Assembly (NCBI RefSeq): GCF_013386765.1
Contig: NZ_JACARE010000010.1
Coordinates: 186,001 to 250,000 of the forward strand
Reading direction: 5' to 3'
Length of the DNA: 64,000 nt
DNA from: Pseudomonas yamanorum
Lineage (GTDB): Bacteria > Pseudomonadota > Gammaproteobacteria > Pseudomonadales > Pseudomonadaceae
Every line of letters begins with the position of its first letter. Within the stretch, counting starts at the first letter, position 1. Both the position numbers and the translations under genes were made by a program. The notes beneath the pieces are model-generated. The model did no database searches, was not told the origin of the DNA, and worked only from the letters and a program-made list of their open reading frames with translations. Positions 50,444-59,248 of this stretch are shown one piece after another.

Positions 50444-50956
50444 TCAGCAGGTGCAGCACATCATCGGCATGCCGTTGCAGCTCATCATCATCGGCATGGC
50501 GCAGTCGTTCATCATCTTCATCATCAGCATGCAGCAGTTGTTCATCATGTCCATGCTCATGCCTGGCATCGGCATCATCTTGCAGGTCATGCAGTCCGCT
50601 TCCATCTTGCATTCCATGACGCACTTCATCATCGGCATGGGCATGCCCATCGGCATCATCATCGGCATGTTCATGGAGGACATGCTGTTCATCATCGCCA
50701 TGCCGTCTTGCGACATGCACATCATCGACATGTTGGCGCACTGCATCATCATCGGCATGCCGCAGTTCATCATCATCGCCATCATTTCGGCGTTGTTCTT
50801 GAACATCGCCATGTCCATGCCCGCGGCCGGCTTCATGGTGCACATCATGGCCTCGTCGGTCATCTTGCAGGTCATGGTGGCCATCATCATCGGCATGCCC
50901 ATCATCGGCATCATTGGCATCGCGTTGTTCATTGGCATCTGCATGGCGTTCATCAT
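50444..50956 (-). CDS. extremely Met/Cys-rich protein, unknown function
   Basis: The product is 170 residues, of which I count 71 Met (42%) and 16 Cys (9%), with many Met-Pro-Met and Met-Met-x-Met blocks; the N-terminus is MMNAMQMPMNNAMPMMPMMG and the C-terminus MPMMCCTC. Cys recur in pairs (CKMEADCMTC, NNCCM). There is almost no Phe or Leu and no Trp, and no signal peptide. GGAG lies 8-9 bases before the ATG at 50956 and a strong terminator 19 bp after the stop, so it is a real single-gene unit. Met/Cys density suggests soft-metal (Cu+/Ag+) binding or an oxidant sink; both are inference. The two open frames on the other strand (His-rich and Ile-rich) are shadows of the repeated ATG codons. 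Confidence 0.75.
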   Translation of the reverse strand: MMNAMQMPMNNAMPMMPMMGMPMMMATMTCKMTDEAMMCTMKPAAGMDMAMFKNNAEMMAMMMNCGMPMMMQCANMSMMCMSQDGMAMMNSMSSMNMPMMMPMGMPMPMMKCVMECKMEADCMTCKMMPMPGMSMDMMNNCCMLMMKMMNDCAMPMMMSCNGMPMMCCTC

Positions 50957-51121
50957 GTTCGAAACTCCGTAATCGACAGGAAATGAGTAAGTTCTGGGGC
51001 CGATTCTAGAGATGCCGCACAACGGCGCAAGGCGCTGGCCCAGCAGCAAGAATAGACGCTGCATGGGGATTTATCGGAGCGAGGCAGCCGATAATTCCGT
51101 GATAACAGAGGGTTTGAAGTG

Positions 51122-51164
51122 ATCGCGCCGGCTGACTCCGTTACTGGTTCGAAACCGGCGCGAT
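51122..51164. repeat. 10-bp perfect inverted repeat with 23-bp spacer
   Basis: ATCGCGCCGG (51122-51131) and CCGGCGCGAT (51155-51164). No T-run follows on either strand, so it is not a standard terminator. It lies in the gap upstream of the Met-rich gene and downstream of the monooxygenase gene. Confidence 0.6.
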
Positions 51165-51234
51165 GGATATGCGATTGGGGAATGGCCTCCAATCAGAAGG
51201 AAATAAACGATCTAACCACCGTGAAAATACACGG

Positions 51235-52563
51235 TCATCCGGCGAAGAAGCGGTTCGCCGGACGCGGCAATCCGAGGTTTTCCCGCAGGGTAGAGCCTTC
51301 GTACTCCCGCCGGAAGATCCCGCGCCCCTGCAACTCGGGCACCACCTTGGCGACAAAATCATCGAGCCCGCCCGGCAGCCACGGGAACATGATGTTGAAG
51401 CCATCGCTGCCCTCTTCTTCCAGCCATTGCTGCATCTGGTCGGCAATGCTGTGGGCCGTGCCGACAAACGACAAGCCGGCATAACCACCAAGGCGCTGGG
51501 CCAGTTGGCGCACCGTCAGTTGCTCGCGATCGGCCAGCGCCAGCACCCGCTCCCGAGAGCTTTGGCTGGCGTTGGTTTCGGGAATGGGTGGCAGGTACTG
51601 GTCGGGATCAAACTTGGTTGCGTCGGTGCCCAGCGCTATCGACAGCGAGGCGATTGCACTTTCGTAATGCACCAGGCTGTCGAGGTGCGCACGAATCCGG
51701 CGGGCTTCTTCCTGTGTATCGCCGACCACCACAAAGGCCCCGGGCAGAATCTTCAGGTGGTCGGGATGCCGACCCACCGCCAGCATCCGGCGCTTGATAT
51801 CCGCATAAAACTTACGCCCCTCCTCCAGCGTACCCGGCGCGACAAAAATCACCTCGGCGGTTTCTGCCGCCAGTTGCCGCCCGGGCTCCGAGGCCCCGGC
51901 CTGCACGATCACCGGCCAGCCCTGCACCGGCCGGGCAATGTGCAGCGGGCCGCGCACGTTGAGGTAGCGGCCTTGATGGTTGAGGGTGTGCAGTTTGTCG
52001 GGGTCGAAGTACACGCCGCTGTCGGCATCGCGGTTGAAGGCGTCATCGGCCCAACTGTCCCAGAGGCCGGTGACCACATCGTAGAACTCACGTGCACGGG
52101 CGTAGCGCTCGTCGTGGGCGTAGGCCTGTTCCAGGCCGAAATTCTGCGCGGCATCCGGGTTGGCGGTGGTGACGATGTTCCAGCCGGCGCGACCATTGCT
52201 CAAGTGATCCAGGGACGCGAAACGACGGGCGATGTGGAATGGCTCGTCGTAAGTGGTCGACGCGGTGGCGACCAGGCCGATGTACTCGGTGGCCTGGCTC
52301 AGGGCCGACAGCAAGGTGAACGGCTCAAATGAGGTGGCCGTGTGGCTGCGCTTCAACGCGTCGATGGGCATGTTGAGCAGGGCCAGGTGGTCGGCCATAA
52401 AGAAGGCATCGAAACGCGCCGTCTCCAGGGTCTGGGCGAACTGCTTGAGGTGCGCGAAGTTGAAGTTGGCGTCGCGGTAAGCGCCGGGATAGCGCCAGGC
52501 GCCGGTGTGGATGCTGACCGGGCGCATGAACGCGCCCAGTTTCAGTTGGCGTGGAGTGCTCAT
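51235..52563 (-). CDS. LLM-class flavin-dependent monooxygenase (NtaA/SnaA/DszA family)
   Basis: The product is 442 residues, a luciferase-like TIM barrel. The family pattern is clear: LKLGAFMRPVSIHTGAWRYP, TARFDAFFMADHLALLN, SLDHLSNGRAGWNIVTTANP and GWPVIVQAGASEPGRQLAAE. These FMNH2-dependent enzymes oxidise nitrilotriacetate, sulfones or similar compounds with a separate flavin reductase. The substrate is unknown and no reductase gene is adjacent. It lies on the same strand as, and 75 bp downstream of, the MarR gene. Confidence 0.9.
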   Translation of the reverse strand: MSTPRQLKLGAFMRPVSIHTGAWRYPGAYRDANFNFAHLKQFAQTLETARFDAFFMADHLALLNMPIDALKRSHTATSFEPFTLLSALSQATEYIGLVATASTTYDEPFHIARRFASLDHLSNGRAGWNIVTTANPDAAQNFGLEQAYAHDERYARAREFYDVVTGLWDSWADDAFNRDADSGVYFDPDKLHTLNHQGRYLNVRGPLHIARPVQGWPVIVQAGASEPGRQLAAETAEVIFVAPGTLEEGRKFYADIKRRMLAVGRHPDHLKILPGAFVVVGDTQEEARRIRAHLDSLVHYESAIASLSIALGTDATKFDPDQYLPPIPETNASQSSRERVLALADREQLTVRQLAQRLGGYAGLSFVGTAHSIADQMQQWLEEEGSDGFNIMFPWLPGGLDDFVAKVVPELQGRGIFRREYEGSTLRENLGLPRPANRFFAG

Positions 52564-52637
52564 GGAAAACCCCTGATCGAGAGGGGCTCAGCATCGGATG
52601 CGCGAACGGCGTCTGTCTAATAACGAAAGGATCTGGC

Positions 52638-53162
52638 TTATGCCTGGACAGAGCGACTGTTGTAGTCCGCCAGAAATGCTTCGGAGGCGACATGATCCGC
52701 CATGCCCCGCAGCTGCGCCGCCGAATCATGCCCCAGCACCTCCTCCACCCGATTATTGGCTGAGGCCCAGTACACCAGCGCCTCGCTGAACAGCGCTTCG
52801 CCCTTGGGCGTGAGCACACAGCGTTTGGTGCGCTTGTCCAAGGCGTCCGGGCGCAGCTCGACAATCCCGTCGCGCACCAGCGGCTTCATGGCATGGGTCA
52901 GCGCTGACATCAGGATCGCCAGGCGTCCGGCCAGCTCCTGCAACGTCGGCCCGCCCTGCTCATCCACCGCCGACAGCCGGGTGATTTCACCCAGCAAGCC
53001 GACCTGCGTGGCCTTCAGGCCAATCGGCGCCAGCGCTTCGTCATACAGCTGCCCCAGCCGCCTGGCGGCACGGCGCAATGCGTTGTTGGTGCACGCCACG
53101 TCACCCAGCAAATCCAAAAGTTCGGCGCGTGCTTTATCGGTATTGATCTTCTCGGTTGGCAT
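52638..53162 (-). CDS. MarR-family transcriptional regulator
   Basis: The product is 174 residues. The winged helix is in GGPTLQELAGRLAILMSALT and HAMKPLVRDGIVELRPDALD with KRTKRCVLTPKGEALF. The ATG at 53162 follows GAGGAAC at good spacing; the ATG 15 bases before lacks a site. It is divergent from an SDR gene, and the gap carries palindromes around the SDR promoter, so it likely represses both. Confidence 0.9.
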   Translation of the reverse strand: MPTEKINTDKARAELLDLLGDVACTNNALRRAARRLGQLYDEALAPIGLKATQVGLLGEITRLSAVDEQGGPTLQELAGRLAILMSALTHAMKPLVRDGIVELRPDALDKRTKRCVLTPKGEALFSEALVYWASANNRVEEVLGHDSAAQLRGMADHVASEAFLADYNSRSVQA

Positions 53163-53205
53163 TTTCAGTTCCTCCATGCCGCTAGAATGATTGAGTGCTA
53201 AACCA

Positions 53206-53266
53206 TTGACAAGGACAAATGCCGAGCTTATAACTTGAGCCCTCAACAATATTGGTTGAGTACTCA
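53206..53266 (+). promoter_or_regulatory. sigma-70 promoter of the SDR gene with overlapping MarR-type operators
   Basis: TTGACA (53206-53211), 17-bp spacer, TATAAC (53229-53234). Just after the -10 is CTCAAC-N7-GTTGAG (53242-53260), then the palindrome TGAGTACTCA (53257-53266). A repressor bound here would cover the transcription start. Confidence 0.7.
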
Positions 53267-53282
53267 TCTTTTGGAGCCGTTC

Positions 53283-54083
53283 ATGTCGACCCTCGCTTCC
53301 ACAAAAATTGCCCTTATCACTGGCGCGTCATCCGGTATTGGTGCGGTGTATGCCGACCGATTGGCGGCTCGCGGCTACGATCTGATCCTGGTGGCCCGTC
53401 GCGAAGACCGGCTGAAAGCCCTCGCCGCGAAGATCACGCAAACCCACGGGCGTCAGGTCCAGACCCTTGGCGCCGACCTGGTGAACCCTGCTGACCTGGC
53501 CCGCGTAGAAAGCCTGCTGGCCAGCAATCCGGCGATCCAGGTGCTGGTGAACAACGCCGGCCTGGCCCGCCTGCACCCGCTGGCTCAATCCTCCGTCGAG
53601 GACTCCACCACCCAGATCGCCCTGAACATCACCGCCCTCACCCGCCTGACCCACGCGGCGCTGCCCGGCATGCTGGTGCGTAATGAAGGCGTGATCATCA
53701 ACGTGGCGTCGGTGTTGGGCGTGCATTCGCTGCCGGTCAGTTCGGTGTACAGCGGCACCAAGAGCTATGTCCTGGCGTTCAGCCGTGGCTTGCAATCGGA
53801 GCTGGCAGAAACCGGAGTGAAAGTGCAGATCGTGCTGCCGGCGTCCACCGCTACCGAAATTTGGGACGAGTCGGGCATTCCGCTTTCCGCGCTGCAAAAA
53901 GAGTCGGTCATGACCACCGAGAATCTGGTGGACGCGGCATTGGCCGGACTTGATCAGGGCGAGACGATCACCTGGCCGTCGGTGGCCGATGGCTCGCTGT
54001 GGGACACTTATGACGCCGCGCGCGGCGCATTGTTTGCAGCCACGCAGACGGGCAAGCCGGCGCCCCGGTATGGGATTGTCTGA
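53283..54083 (+). CDS. short-chain dehydrogenase/reductase
   Basis: The product is 266 residues. TGASSGIGAVYADRLAARG is the cofactor loop, NNAG the structural motif, and the catalytic set is Ser in NVASVLGVHS and YSGTK (YxxxK). It belongs to the classical SDR group of oxidoreductases with open substrate. The ATG at 53283 follows TTTTGGAGCC. It is divergent from the MarR gene and is probably its main target. Confidence 0.92.
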   Translation: MSTLASTKIALITGASSGIGAVYADRLAARGYDLILVARREDRLKALAAKITQTHGRQVQTLGADLVNPADLARVESLLASNPAIQVLVNNAGLARLHPLAQSSVEDSTTQIALNITALTRLTHAALPGMLVRNEGVIINVASVLGVHSLPVSSVYSGTKSYVLAFSRGLQSELAETGVKVQIVLPASTATEIWDESGIPLSALQKESVMTTENLVDAALAGLDQGETITWPSVADGSLWDTYDAARGALFAATQTGKPAPRYGIV

Positions 54084-54097
54084 GGCGCCAGCAGGTC

Positions 54098-54373
54098 TTA
54101 TTGAATACCGATGGAAATGCGCCGCACAGTCTGCTCCTCACGGGGCAGGCTGATGTCGCCTTCGTAGGTGCACTCGCGGCCGGTGCAGCTGTTTTCCAAG
54201 GTCACCGGCGCAACGCTTTTGACCGGGAAACGCGGCTTGGGCTCAGCCTGCGGCGTGAGGGGTACAGCGCTGAGGATGGGAGCCTCGTAGGTCAGGTCCA
54301 GGTTGGACGCGTAAGCCTGGGTGGCCAGAACGGCGAGCAGTGCGCTCGACATGACAGTCCTTGTAAACAACAT
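54098..54373 (-). CDS. small secreted protein of unknown function
   Basis: The product is 91 residues. A signal peptide (MLFTRTVMSSALLAVLATQA, cut after YA) is followed by a Pro-rich stretch (PLTPQAEPKPRFPVKSVAP) and a segment with two Cys (ENSCTGRECTYEGD). GGAAAG precedes the ATG. Similar unnamed periplasmic proteins occur in Pseudomonas; no function is known to me. Confidence 0.7.
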   Translation of the reverse strand: MLFTRTVMSSALLAVLATQAYASNLDLTYEAPILSAVPLTPQAEPKPRFPVKSVAPVTLENSCTGRECTYEGDISLPREEQTVRRISIGIQ

Positions 54374-54438
54374 CGAAATCTTTCCGGGCAGCAAAAAATG
54401 AAGGGGCAATGATAACCCCTTGAGCCACCGGGTTGAAG

Positions 54439-54744
54439 TCAGGGCGTCTGGACGGCGGGTTCCAGCACCAGAACGTTGGAGGGGCCGGCACGAAATGTCG
54501 GGTTGTGCTTCGCGGCTTCGAGCATGTGAGGCGCTGCGTGGTGATCCTTGAGCGCCGCCTTTGAAGCCCACGTCTCGATCAACACAAAACTGTCGCTGTT
54601 GCCTTCCACCGGATGCAGGTCGTACTGGATGCAACCCGCTTCAGCCCGCACCAGCGGAGCGAGCCTGGCAAACGCGGCCAACTGGTCCGCACCCCGCCCA
54701 GGCTGGGTATTGATGATGACGACAAGCCGCACTTCATCGGACAT
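54439..54744 (-). CDS. antibiotic biosynthesis monooxygenase (ABM)-domain protein
   Basis: The product is 101 residues with a dimeric alpha-beta barrel fold: VRLVVIINTQPGRGADQLAA, EAGCIQYDLHPVEGNSDSFV and the ETWASKAALKDHHAAPHM segment typical of YgiN-like quinol/heme-type ABM proteins. Reaction unknown. I chose ATG 54744; a GTG 9 bases upstream is possible. Confidence 0.8.
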   Translation of the reverse strand: MSDEVRLVVIINTQPGRGADQLAAFARLAPLVRAEAGCIQYDLHPVEGNSDSFVLIETWASKAALKDHHAAPHMLEAAKHNPTFRAGPSNVLVLEPAVQTP

Positions 54745-54895
54745 AAACAGCACCGTTATCGATAAGGAAAAAGAGGAACCACAGTAAGGGATGCCATGCG
54801 CTGGCGCTACGAAAAATCTATCAGTAAGCTAGTTTCACTGAACGGATTGAGTCAGCACTCAAGCCCTCCCCTTTTCTGCCCCCGGCGATAACCAC

Positions 54896-56611
54896 GTGAT
54901 CGAAGTAACCGAAGTTTCCATTGCCCAGTTGCGCGCTGCGCTTGAGTCCGGCCAGACCACGGCGGTTGAGCTGGTAGAAGCCTACCTCGCCAGGATCGAC
55001 GCCTTTGATGCCCCCAATACCGCCACAGCCCTCAACGCGGTGGTGGTGCGCAACCCGCAAGCGCTTGAGGAAGCCCGAGCCTGCGACGCTCGCCGGGCCA
55101 ATGGCAAAACCCTGGGGCCGCTCGACGGTATTCCCTACACGGCCAAGGACAGCTACCTGGTCAAGGGCCTCACCGCCGCTTCCGGCAGCCCGGCATTCGC
55201 CAACCTGACCGCCTACCGCGACGCGTTCACCATCGAGCGGCTGCGTGCAACCGGCGCCATTTGCCTGGGCAAGACCAACATGCCGCCCATGGCCAACGGC
55301 GGCATGCAGCGCGGTGTATATGGCCGGGCCGAGAGCCCGTACAACGCCGACTACCTCACCGCACCGTTCGCCTCGGGCTCCTCGAACGGCGCCGGCACGG
55401 CCACTGCGGCCAGCTTCGCGGCGTTCGGCCTGGCGGAAGAAACCTGGTCCAGCGGGCGCGGCCCGGCCTCCAACAACGGCTTGTGTGCCTACACCCCGTC
55501 CCGTGGCGTGATCTCGGTGCGCGGCAACTGGCCGCTGACCCCGACAATGGACGTGGTGGTGCCCTACGCCCGCACCATGGCCGACCTGCTTGAAGTGCTC
55601 GACGTGGTGGTGGAAGAAGACCCAGACACCCGCGGCGACCTGTGGCGGATGCAACCCTGGGTACCGATTCCAAGCGTGGCCTCGGTACGCCCCGAATCCT
55701 ATGGCGCCCTGGCCGCCACCGGCGATGCACTTGCCGGCAAACGCTTCGGCGTGCCGCGCATGTACATCAACGCCGACCCCGAGGCAGGCACCAGCGACGC
55801 CCCAGGCATCGGCGGCCCCACCGGCCAGCAAATCAAAACCCGCGCGTCGGTGATTGACCTCTGGGAAGCGGCGCGCAAAGCACTTGAGGCCGCAGGCGCA
55901 GAAGTGCTCGAGGTGGATTTCCCGCTGGTCTCCAATTGCGAAGGCGACCGCCCGGGCGCACCGACAGTGTTTACCCGCGGCCTGGTGTCCAAGGAATTCC
56001 TCCACGATGAATTGTGGGAACTCTCGGCCTGGGCGTTCGATGATTTCCTGCGGGCCAACAACGACCCTGCGTTGAACCGCCTGGCCGATGTCGACGGCCC
56101 GAAGATCTTCCCCCACGACCCCGGCACCCTGCCCAACCGCGAAGACGACCTGGCCGCCGGCATGGACGAGTACGTGCGCATGGCCGAGCGCGGCATCACC
56201 CCGTGGGACAAGATCAGCAGCGTGCCCGACGGCCTGCGCGGCCTGGAGCAGACACGGCGCATCGACCTTGAAGACTGGATGGATAAGCTGGGGCTGGACG
56301 CGGTGATCTTCCCCACCGTCGCCGACGTGGGCCCGGCCGATGCGGACGTAAACCCGGCGTCGGCGGATATCGCCTGGAGCAACGGTGTATGGGTGGCCAA
56401 CGGCAACCTCGCCATCCGTCACCTGGGGGTGCCGACGGTGACGGTGCCGATGGGCGTCATGGCGGATATCGGCATGCCGGTGGGCCTGACCTTTGCCGGC
56501 CGGGCGTATGACGATTCGGCGCTGCTGCGATTGGCGTCGGCGTATGAGTCGACGGGGAGCAAGCGCCTGGTACCGCCGCGCACGCCGAAGCTGGTTGCGG
56601 GCAAGCCATAA
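54896..56611 (+). CDS. amidase signature-family hydrolase
   Basis: The product is 571 residues, long for the family. LRAALESGQTTAVELVEAYL is the usual opening and GIPYTAKDSYLVKGL holds the catalytic Lys. The Ser-rich loop reads FASGSSNGAGTATAASFAAF and then EETWSSGRGPASNNGL, versus the usual GGSSGGS and DTGGSIR, so the Ser nucleophile region is present but divergent. It probably hydrolyses an amide of unknown identity. The start is GTG at 54896 with a poor ribosome site. It stands alone between two minus-strand genes. Confidence 0.85.
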   Translation: MIEVTEVSIAQLRAALESGQTTAVELVEAYLARIDAFDAPNTATALNAVVVRNPQALEEARACDARRANGKTLGPLDGIPYTAKDSYLVKGLTAASGSPAFANLTAYRDAFTIERLRATGAICLGKTNMPPMANGGMQRGVYGRAESPYNADYLTAPFASGSSNGAGTATAASFAAFGLAEETWSSGRGPASNNGLCAYTPSRGVISVRGNWPLTPTMDVVVPYARTMADLLEVLDVVVEEDPDTRGDLWRMQPWVPIPSVASVRPESYGALAATGDALAGKRFGVPRMYINADPEAGTSDAPGIGGPTGQQIKTRASVIDLWEAARKALEAAGAEVLEVDFPLVSNCEGDRPGAPTVFTRGLVSKEFLHDELWELSAWAFDDFLRANNDPALNRLADVDGPKIFPHDPGTLPNREDDLAAGMDEYVRMAERGITPWDKISSVPDGLRGLEQTRRIDLEDWMDKLGLDAVIFPTVADVGPADADVNPASADIAWSNGVWVANGNLAIRHLGVPTVTVPMGVMADIGMPVGLTFAGRAYDDSALLRLASAYESTGSKRLVPPRTPKLVAGKP

Positions 56612-56613
56612 AC

Positions 56614-56650
56614 AAAAAGGGATTGGAACCGTTCAGGTTCCAATCCTTTT
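56614..56650. terminator. intrinsic terminator after the amidase gene
   Basis: GGATTGGAACC (56620-56630) pairs with GGTTCCAATCC (56636-56646), flanked by A and T runs, so it can work in both directions. The 3' end of the small minus-strand gene at 56633 overlaps it. Confidence 0.85.
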
Positions 56651-56920
56651 CGTTACGGCTTCATCACCGAGTTTGCGCATCAACTGATCGGCTTCCGACC
56701 CGGGCTCAAATCGAAAGCCGCGCATCTGGTCGAGAAGCAACGTGTCACTGATTGCCGCCCACAACTGCTCTGGGGTCGGCGTATTGCGCAGCAGGATGTA
56801 CGAAAGCAACAGCCGCTCGATGGGAACGCCTCGATCACAGGCGGTTTCAATGATTGCCAGCAGGATAAAGCGCAGTCGAACTTCCCGCTCCGTGGGCCAA
56901 ACCGTTTTTCGCTTACCCAA
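56633..56920 (-). CDS. hypothetical soluble protein
   Basis: The product is 95 residues, helical, with no membrane part: REVRLRFILLAIIETACDRG, VPIERLLLSYILLRNTPTPE, QLWAAISDTLLLDQMRGF. No family recognised. The start appears to be TTG at 56920 with GAGG upstream. Its last codons lie inside the terminator stem shared with the amidase gene. Confidence 0.55.
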   Translation of the reverse strand: MGKRKTVWPTEREVRLRFILLAIIETACDRGVPIERLLLSYILLRNTPTPEQLWAAISDTLLLDQMRGFRFEPGSEADQLMRKLGDEAVTKRIGT

Positions 56921-57043
56921 TGCCGGGCCTCAGTGTCAGGAAAAAAGCGAGGCTATTGCCGACAGGGGTTTTGTTTCAAGCGCTGCATGGGGAGAAAGCC
57001 CTGTTCCTACGAGAAACAAGGAAAGGGATTACGAAATCACCCA

Positions 57044-59194
57044 CTACCCACGCTTCCCCATCAACGGATCGCTGATGCTGTGCGCCCCGGTTTCAATCCG
57101 CCCCGCCACCCGCCGCACCCAACCGTGCTCATCACGCAACTTGAAGTCATACCACCCCCCATTGGGCTGGCACGAGAACGTGCGCTGCACGGTGCTGCCG
57201 CCGGCAATCTCCAGCAGCCAGGGCCCTTGCCTGGTGTACGGGCAGCGCTCGATGGTCACCGACGCCGTGCGTTTGCCAGGATTGACCAGGGTCAGCAGCA
57301 ACGTATCGCCGTGATAGGCCAGGGATAACTCGGGCTCACGCCGCAGCAGATTCCCCTTGAATGCACGGTGAAAGCCATTCGGCCCCAACAGCCAGAGCTT
57401 GTAGGCCCCAGCGACTTGCCAGGTGTCGCTGAGGTGCTTGCCGGCCTCCACGGTGTAGCGGCGCGGGATGTCGTCCAGGTGCAAGCGGTCGTAGACGTGG
57501 AACACCACGCCTTGTTCGCCATTGTTGAAGAAGTCCAGGCTCACGGAACTGGCGCGACGGTCAACCGAAGCCTCGACGTTCAACTGGTACGGCAGCGCCC
57601 GGGAGGGTCGCGCCATGCGCGCCTGGAACGGTGCCTGTTGCTGGCCCACCGTTGGCACGGCGACCTGGGGCAGTTGTTCCTGGCGTTGGCGCAAGGTGTC
57701 AGCGGCCTGGCGGCTGATGGTGTGCAGCGGCGGCAGGGTTTCGGTGTTGGGGTTGACGAAGTTGAAGGCCGACGTGAGGTCGCCGCACACGGCCCGGCGC
57801 CAGGCGCTGATATTGGGCTCGCGCACGTGGAAGCGCTTCTCCAGGAATTGCAGCACCGAGGTGTGATCAAACGCCTGGGAGTTGACCCAGCCGCCACGGC
57901 TCCACGGCGATAGCACCAGCATCGGCACCCGTGGGCCGGGCCCGTACACGCCGCCGTCGGGCGCGGGTTGCTGGCTTGAACCGGGTGGCGCCGGATGGGT
58001 AAAGATCTCGCTGTCGAACTTCACCGTGGACTTGCCGGCGAAGCTGCCGTCCAGGCGCTTGGACGGGGCCGATGGCGACGGCACATGGTCGAAGAAACCG
58101 TCGTTTTCATCGTAGTTGACCAGCAGCACCGTCTTGCTCCACACATCCGGGTTGGCAGTCAACGCCTTGAGGATTTCCTGGGTGAACCAGCCGCCCTGCA
58201 CCGGGCTGGAAGGCCCGGGGTGTTCGGAGTAATCGGCCGGGGCCACCAGCCAACTGACCTGGGGCAGGCGACCGTCGTTCACGTCCTTGCGAAAGCCCTG
58301 GATGATCGCTTCCAGGTCGCTGCCGCTGACGGCCGGGAGTGTGTTGCCATTGCCTTTATACAGCGGCACGCGGGCATTCAGTTGATCGCTGTAGGGCACG
58401 AAGTCCTTGAAGTCTTTCGGTGGCACCGCGGGGTTGCCGGCCGCGACGCTGGCCGCACGAAATTGACGAAACCCGGCCAGAGGATTGTCGCCAAAGTTAT
58501 CCGGCAAGTACTGGTAAACCTTCCAGCTCACGCCCGCTTCTTCCAGGCGTTCGGGATAGGTTTTCCAGGTGTAGCCCTCGCTCACCGCGCCGGGGCCGTC
58601 CCACTCGTTGACCACCGCCGCCACGTTCGCACCGGTCGGGCCGTTGGTGCCGGTCCAGTGGAACAGCCGGTTGGGGTTGGTGCCGGCGTGCACCGAACAA
58701 TGGTAGGCATCGCACAGGGTAAAGGTGTTGGCCAGGGCGAACTGGAACGGCACTTCCTGCTCGCGGTAGTAGCCCATCGAGGTGGGCGTCTTGAACGTCG
58801 GCCAGGCATTCATCCGGCCACTGCCCCAGGCGGCGTGCTCGTCCACCCAGGAATGAGGCGTGCCGCTGACCCGCTGCGCGTTGCCACGGGAACTGTCCAG
58901 GTGATAGGGCAAAATCCGCCGCCCGACGCCCTGCTGCTCCCACACCCGGTGCCCGCCCGGCAGTGGAATGGTGAAGCGGTCACTGAACCCGCGCACGCCG
59001 GGCAAGGTGCCGAAGTAGTGATCGAATGAGCGGTTTTCCTGCATCAGGATCACCACATGCTCGACGTCCATGATCGTGCCGGTGCGGTTGTTGGCAGGGA
59101 TCGCCAGGGCCTGGCGAATGGAGTCGGGCAACAGGGTGTAGGCGGATCCGATGGCGGCGGCTTGCAACAGGGTCCTGCGTGTAAGAGTCGGCAT
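57044..59194 (-). CDS. phosphocholine-specific phospholipase C, Tat-exported
   Basis: The product is 716 residues. The N-terminus has a twin-arginine signal (LTRRTLLQAAAIGSAYTLLP). The catalytic part begins MDVEHVVILMQENRSFDHYF, the motif of bacterial PlcH/PlcN-type enzymes of the alkaline-phosphatase/AcpA fold, with LFHWTGTNGPTG and YDENDGFFDHVPSP further on. The C-terminal third has the two beta-domains of the family (SVSLDFFNNGEQGVVFHVYD; GKRTASVTIERCPYT). It cleaves phosphatidylcholine or sphingomyelin headgroups outside the cell. The start is ATG 59194; a TTG 12 bases earlier is possible. No plcR-like chaperone gene is adjacent. Confidence 0.9.
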   Translation of the reverse strand: MPTLTRRTLLQAAAIGSAYTLLPDSIRQALAIPANNRTGTIMDVEHVVILMQENRSFDHYFGTLPGVRGFSDRFTIPLPGGHRVWEQQGVGRRILPYHLDSSRGNAQRVSGTPHSWVDEHAAWGSGRMNAWPTFKTPTSMGYYREQEVPFQFALANTFTLCDAYHCSVHAGTNPNRLFHWTGTNGPTGANVAAVVNEWDGPGAVSEGYTWKTYPERLEEAGVSWKVYQYLPDNFGDNPLAGFRQFRAASVAAGNPAVPPKDFKDFVPYSDQLNARVPLYKGNGNTLPAVSGSDLEAIIQGFRKDVNDGRLPQVSWLVAPADYSEHPGPSSPVQGGWFTQEILKALTANPDVWSKTVLLVNYDENDGFFDHVPSPSAPSKRLDGSFAGKSTVKFDSEIFTHPAPPGSSQQPAPDGGVYGPGPRVPMLVLSPWSRGGWVNSQAFDHTSVLQFLEKRFHVREPNISAWRRAVCGDLTSAFNFVNPNTETLPPLHTISRQAADTLRQRQEQLPQVAVPTVGQQQAPFQARMARPSRALPYQLNVEASVDRRASSVSLDFFNNGEQGVVFHVYDRLHLDDIPRRYTVEAGKHLSDTWQVAGAYKLWLLGPNGFHRAFKGNLLRREPELSLAYHGDTLLLTLVNPGKRTASVTIERCPYTRQGPWLLEIAGGSTVQRTFSCQPNGGWYDFKLRDEHGWVRRVAGRIETGAHSISDPLMGKRG

Positions 59195-59248
59195 AAGACG
59201 ATTCAATCCCTTGAAGTTCTGGAGCGAGGCTCAGGACAAAATAGGGAC

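Noticed and set aside
50411..50986. His-rich (191 codons) and Ile-rich (182 codons) frames opposite the Met-rich gene
   Set aside because: They arise because repeated ATG on the minus strand reads CAT/ATC on the plus strand; ribosome site and terminator favour the minus-strand gene.
54821..56422. Minus-strand open frame of 533 codons
   Set aside because: Antisense of the amidase gene, Gly/His/Val-rich without motifs.
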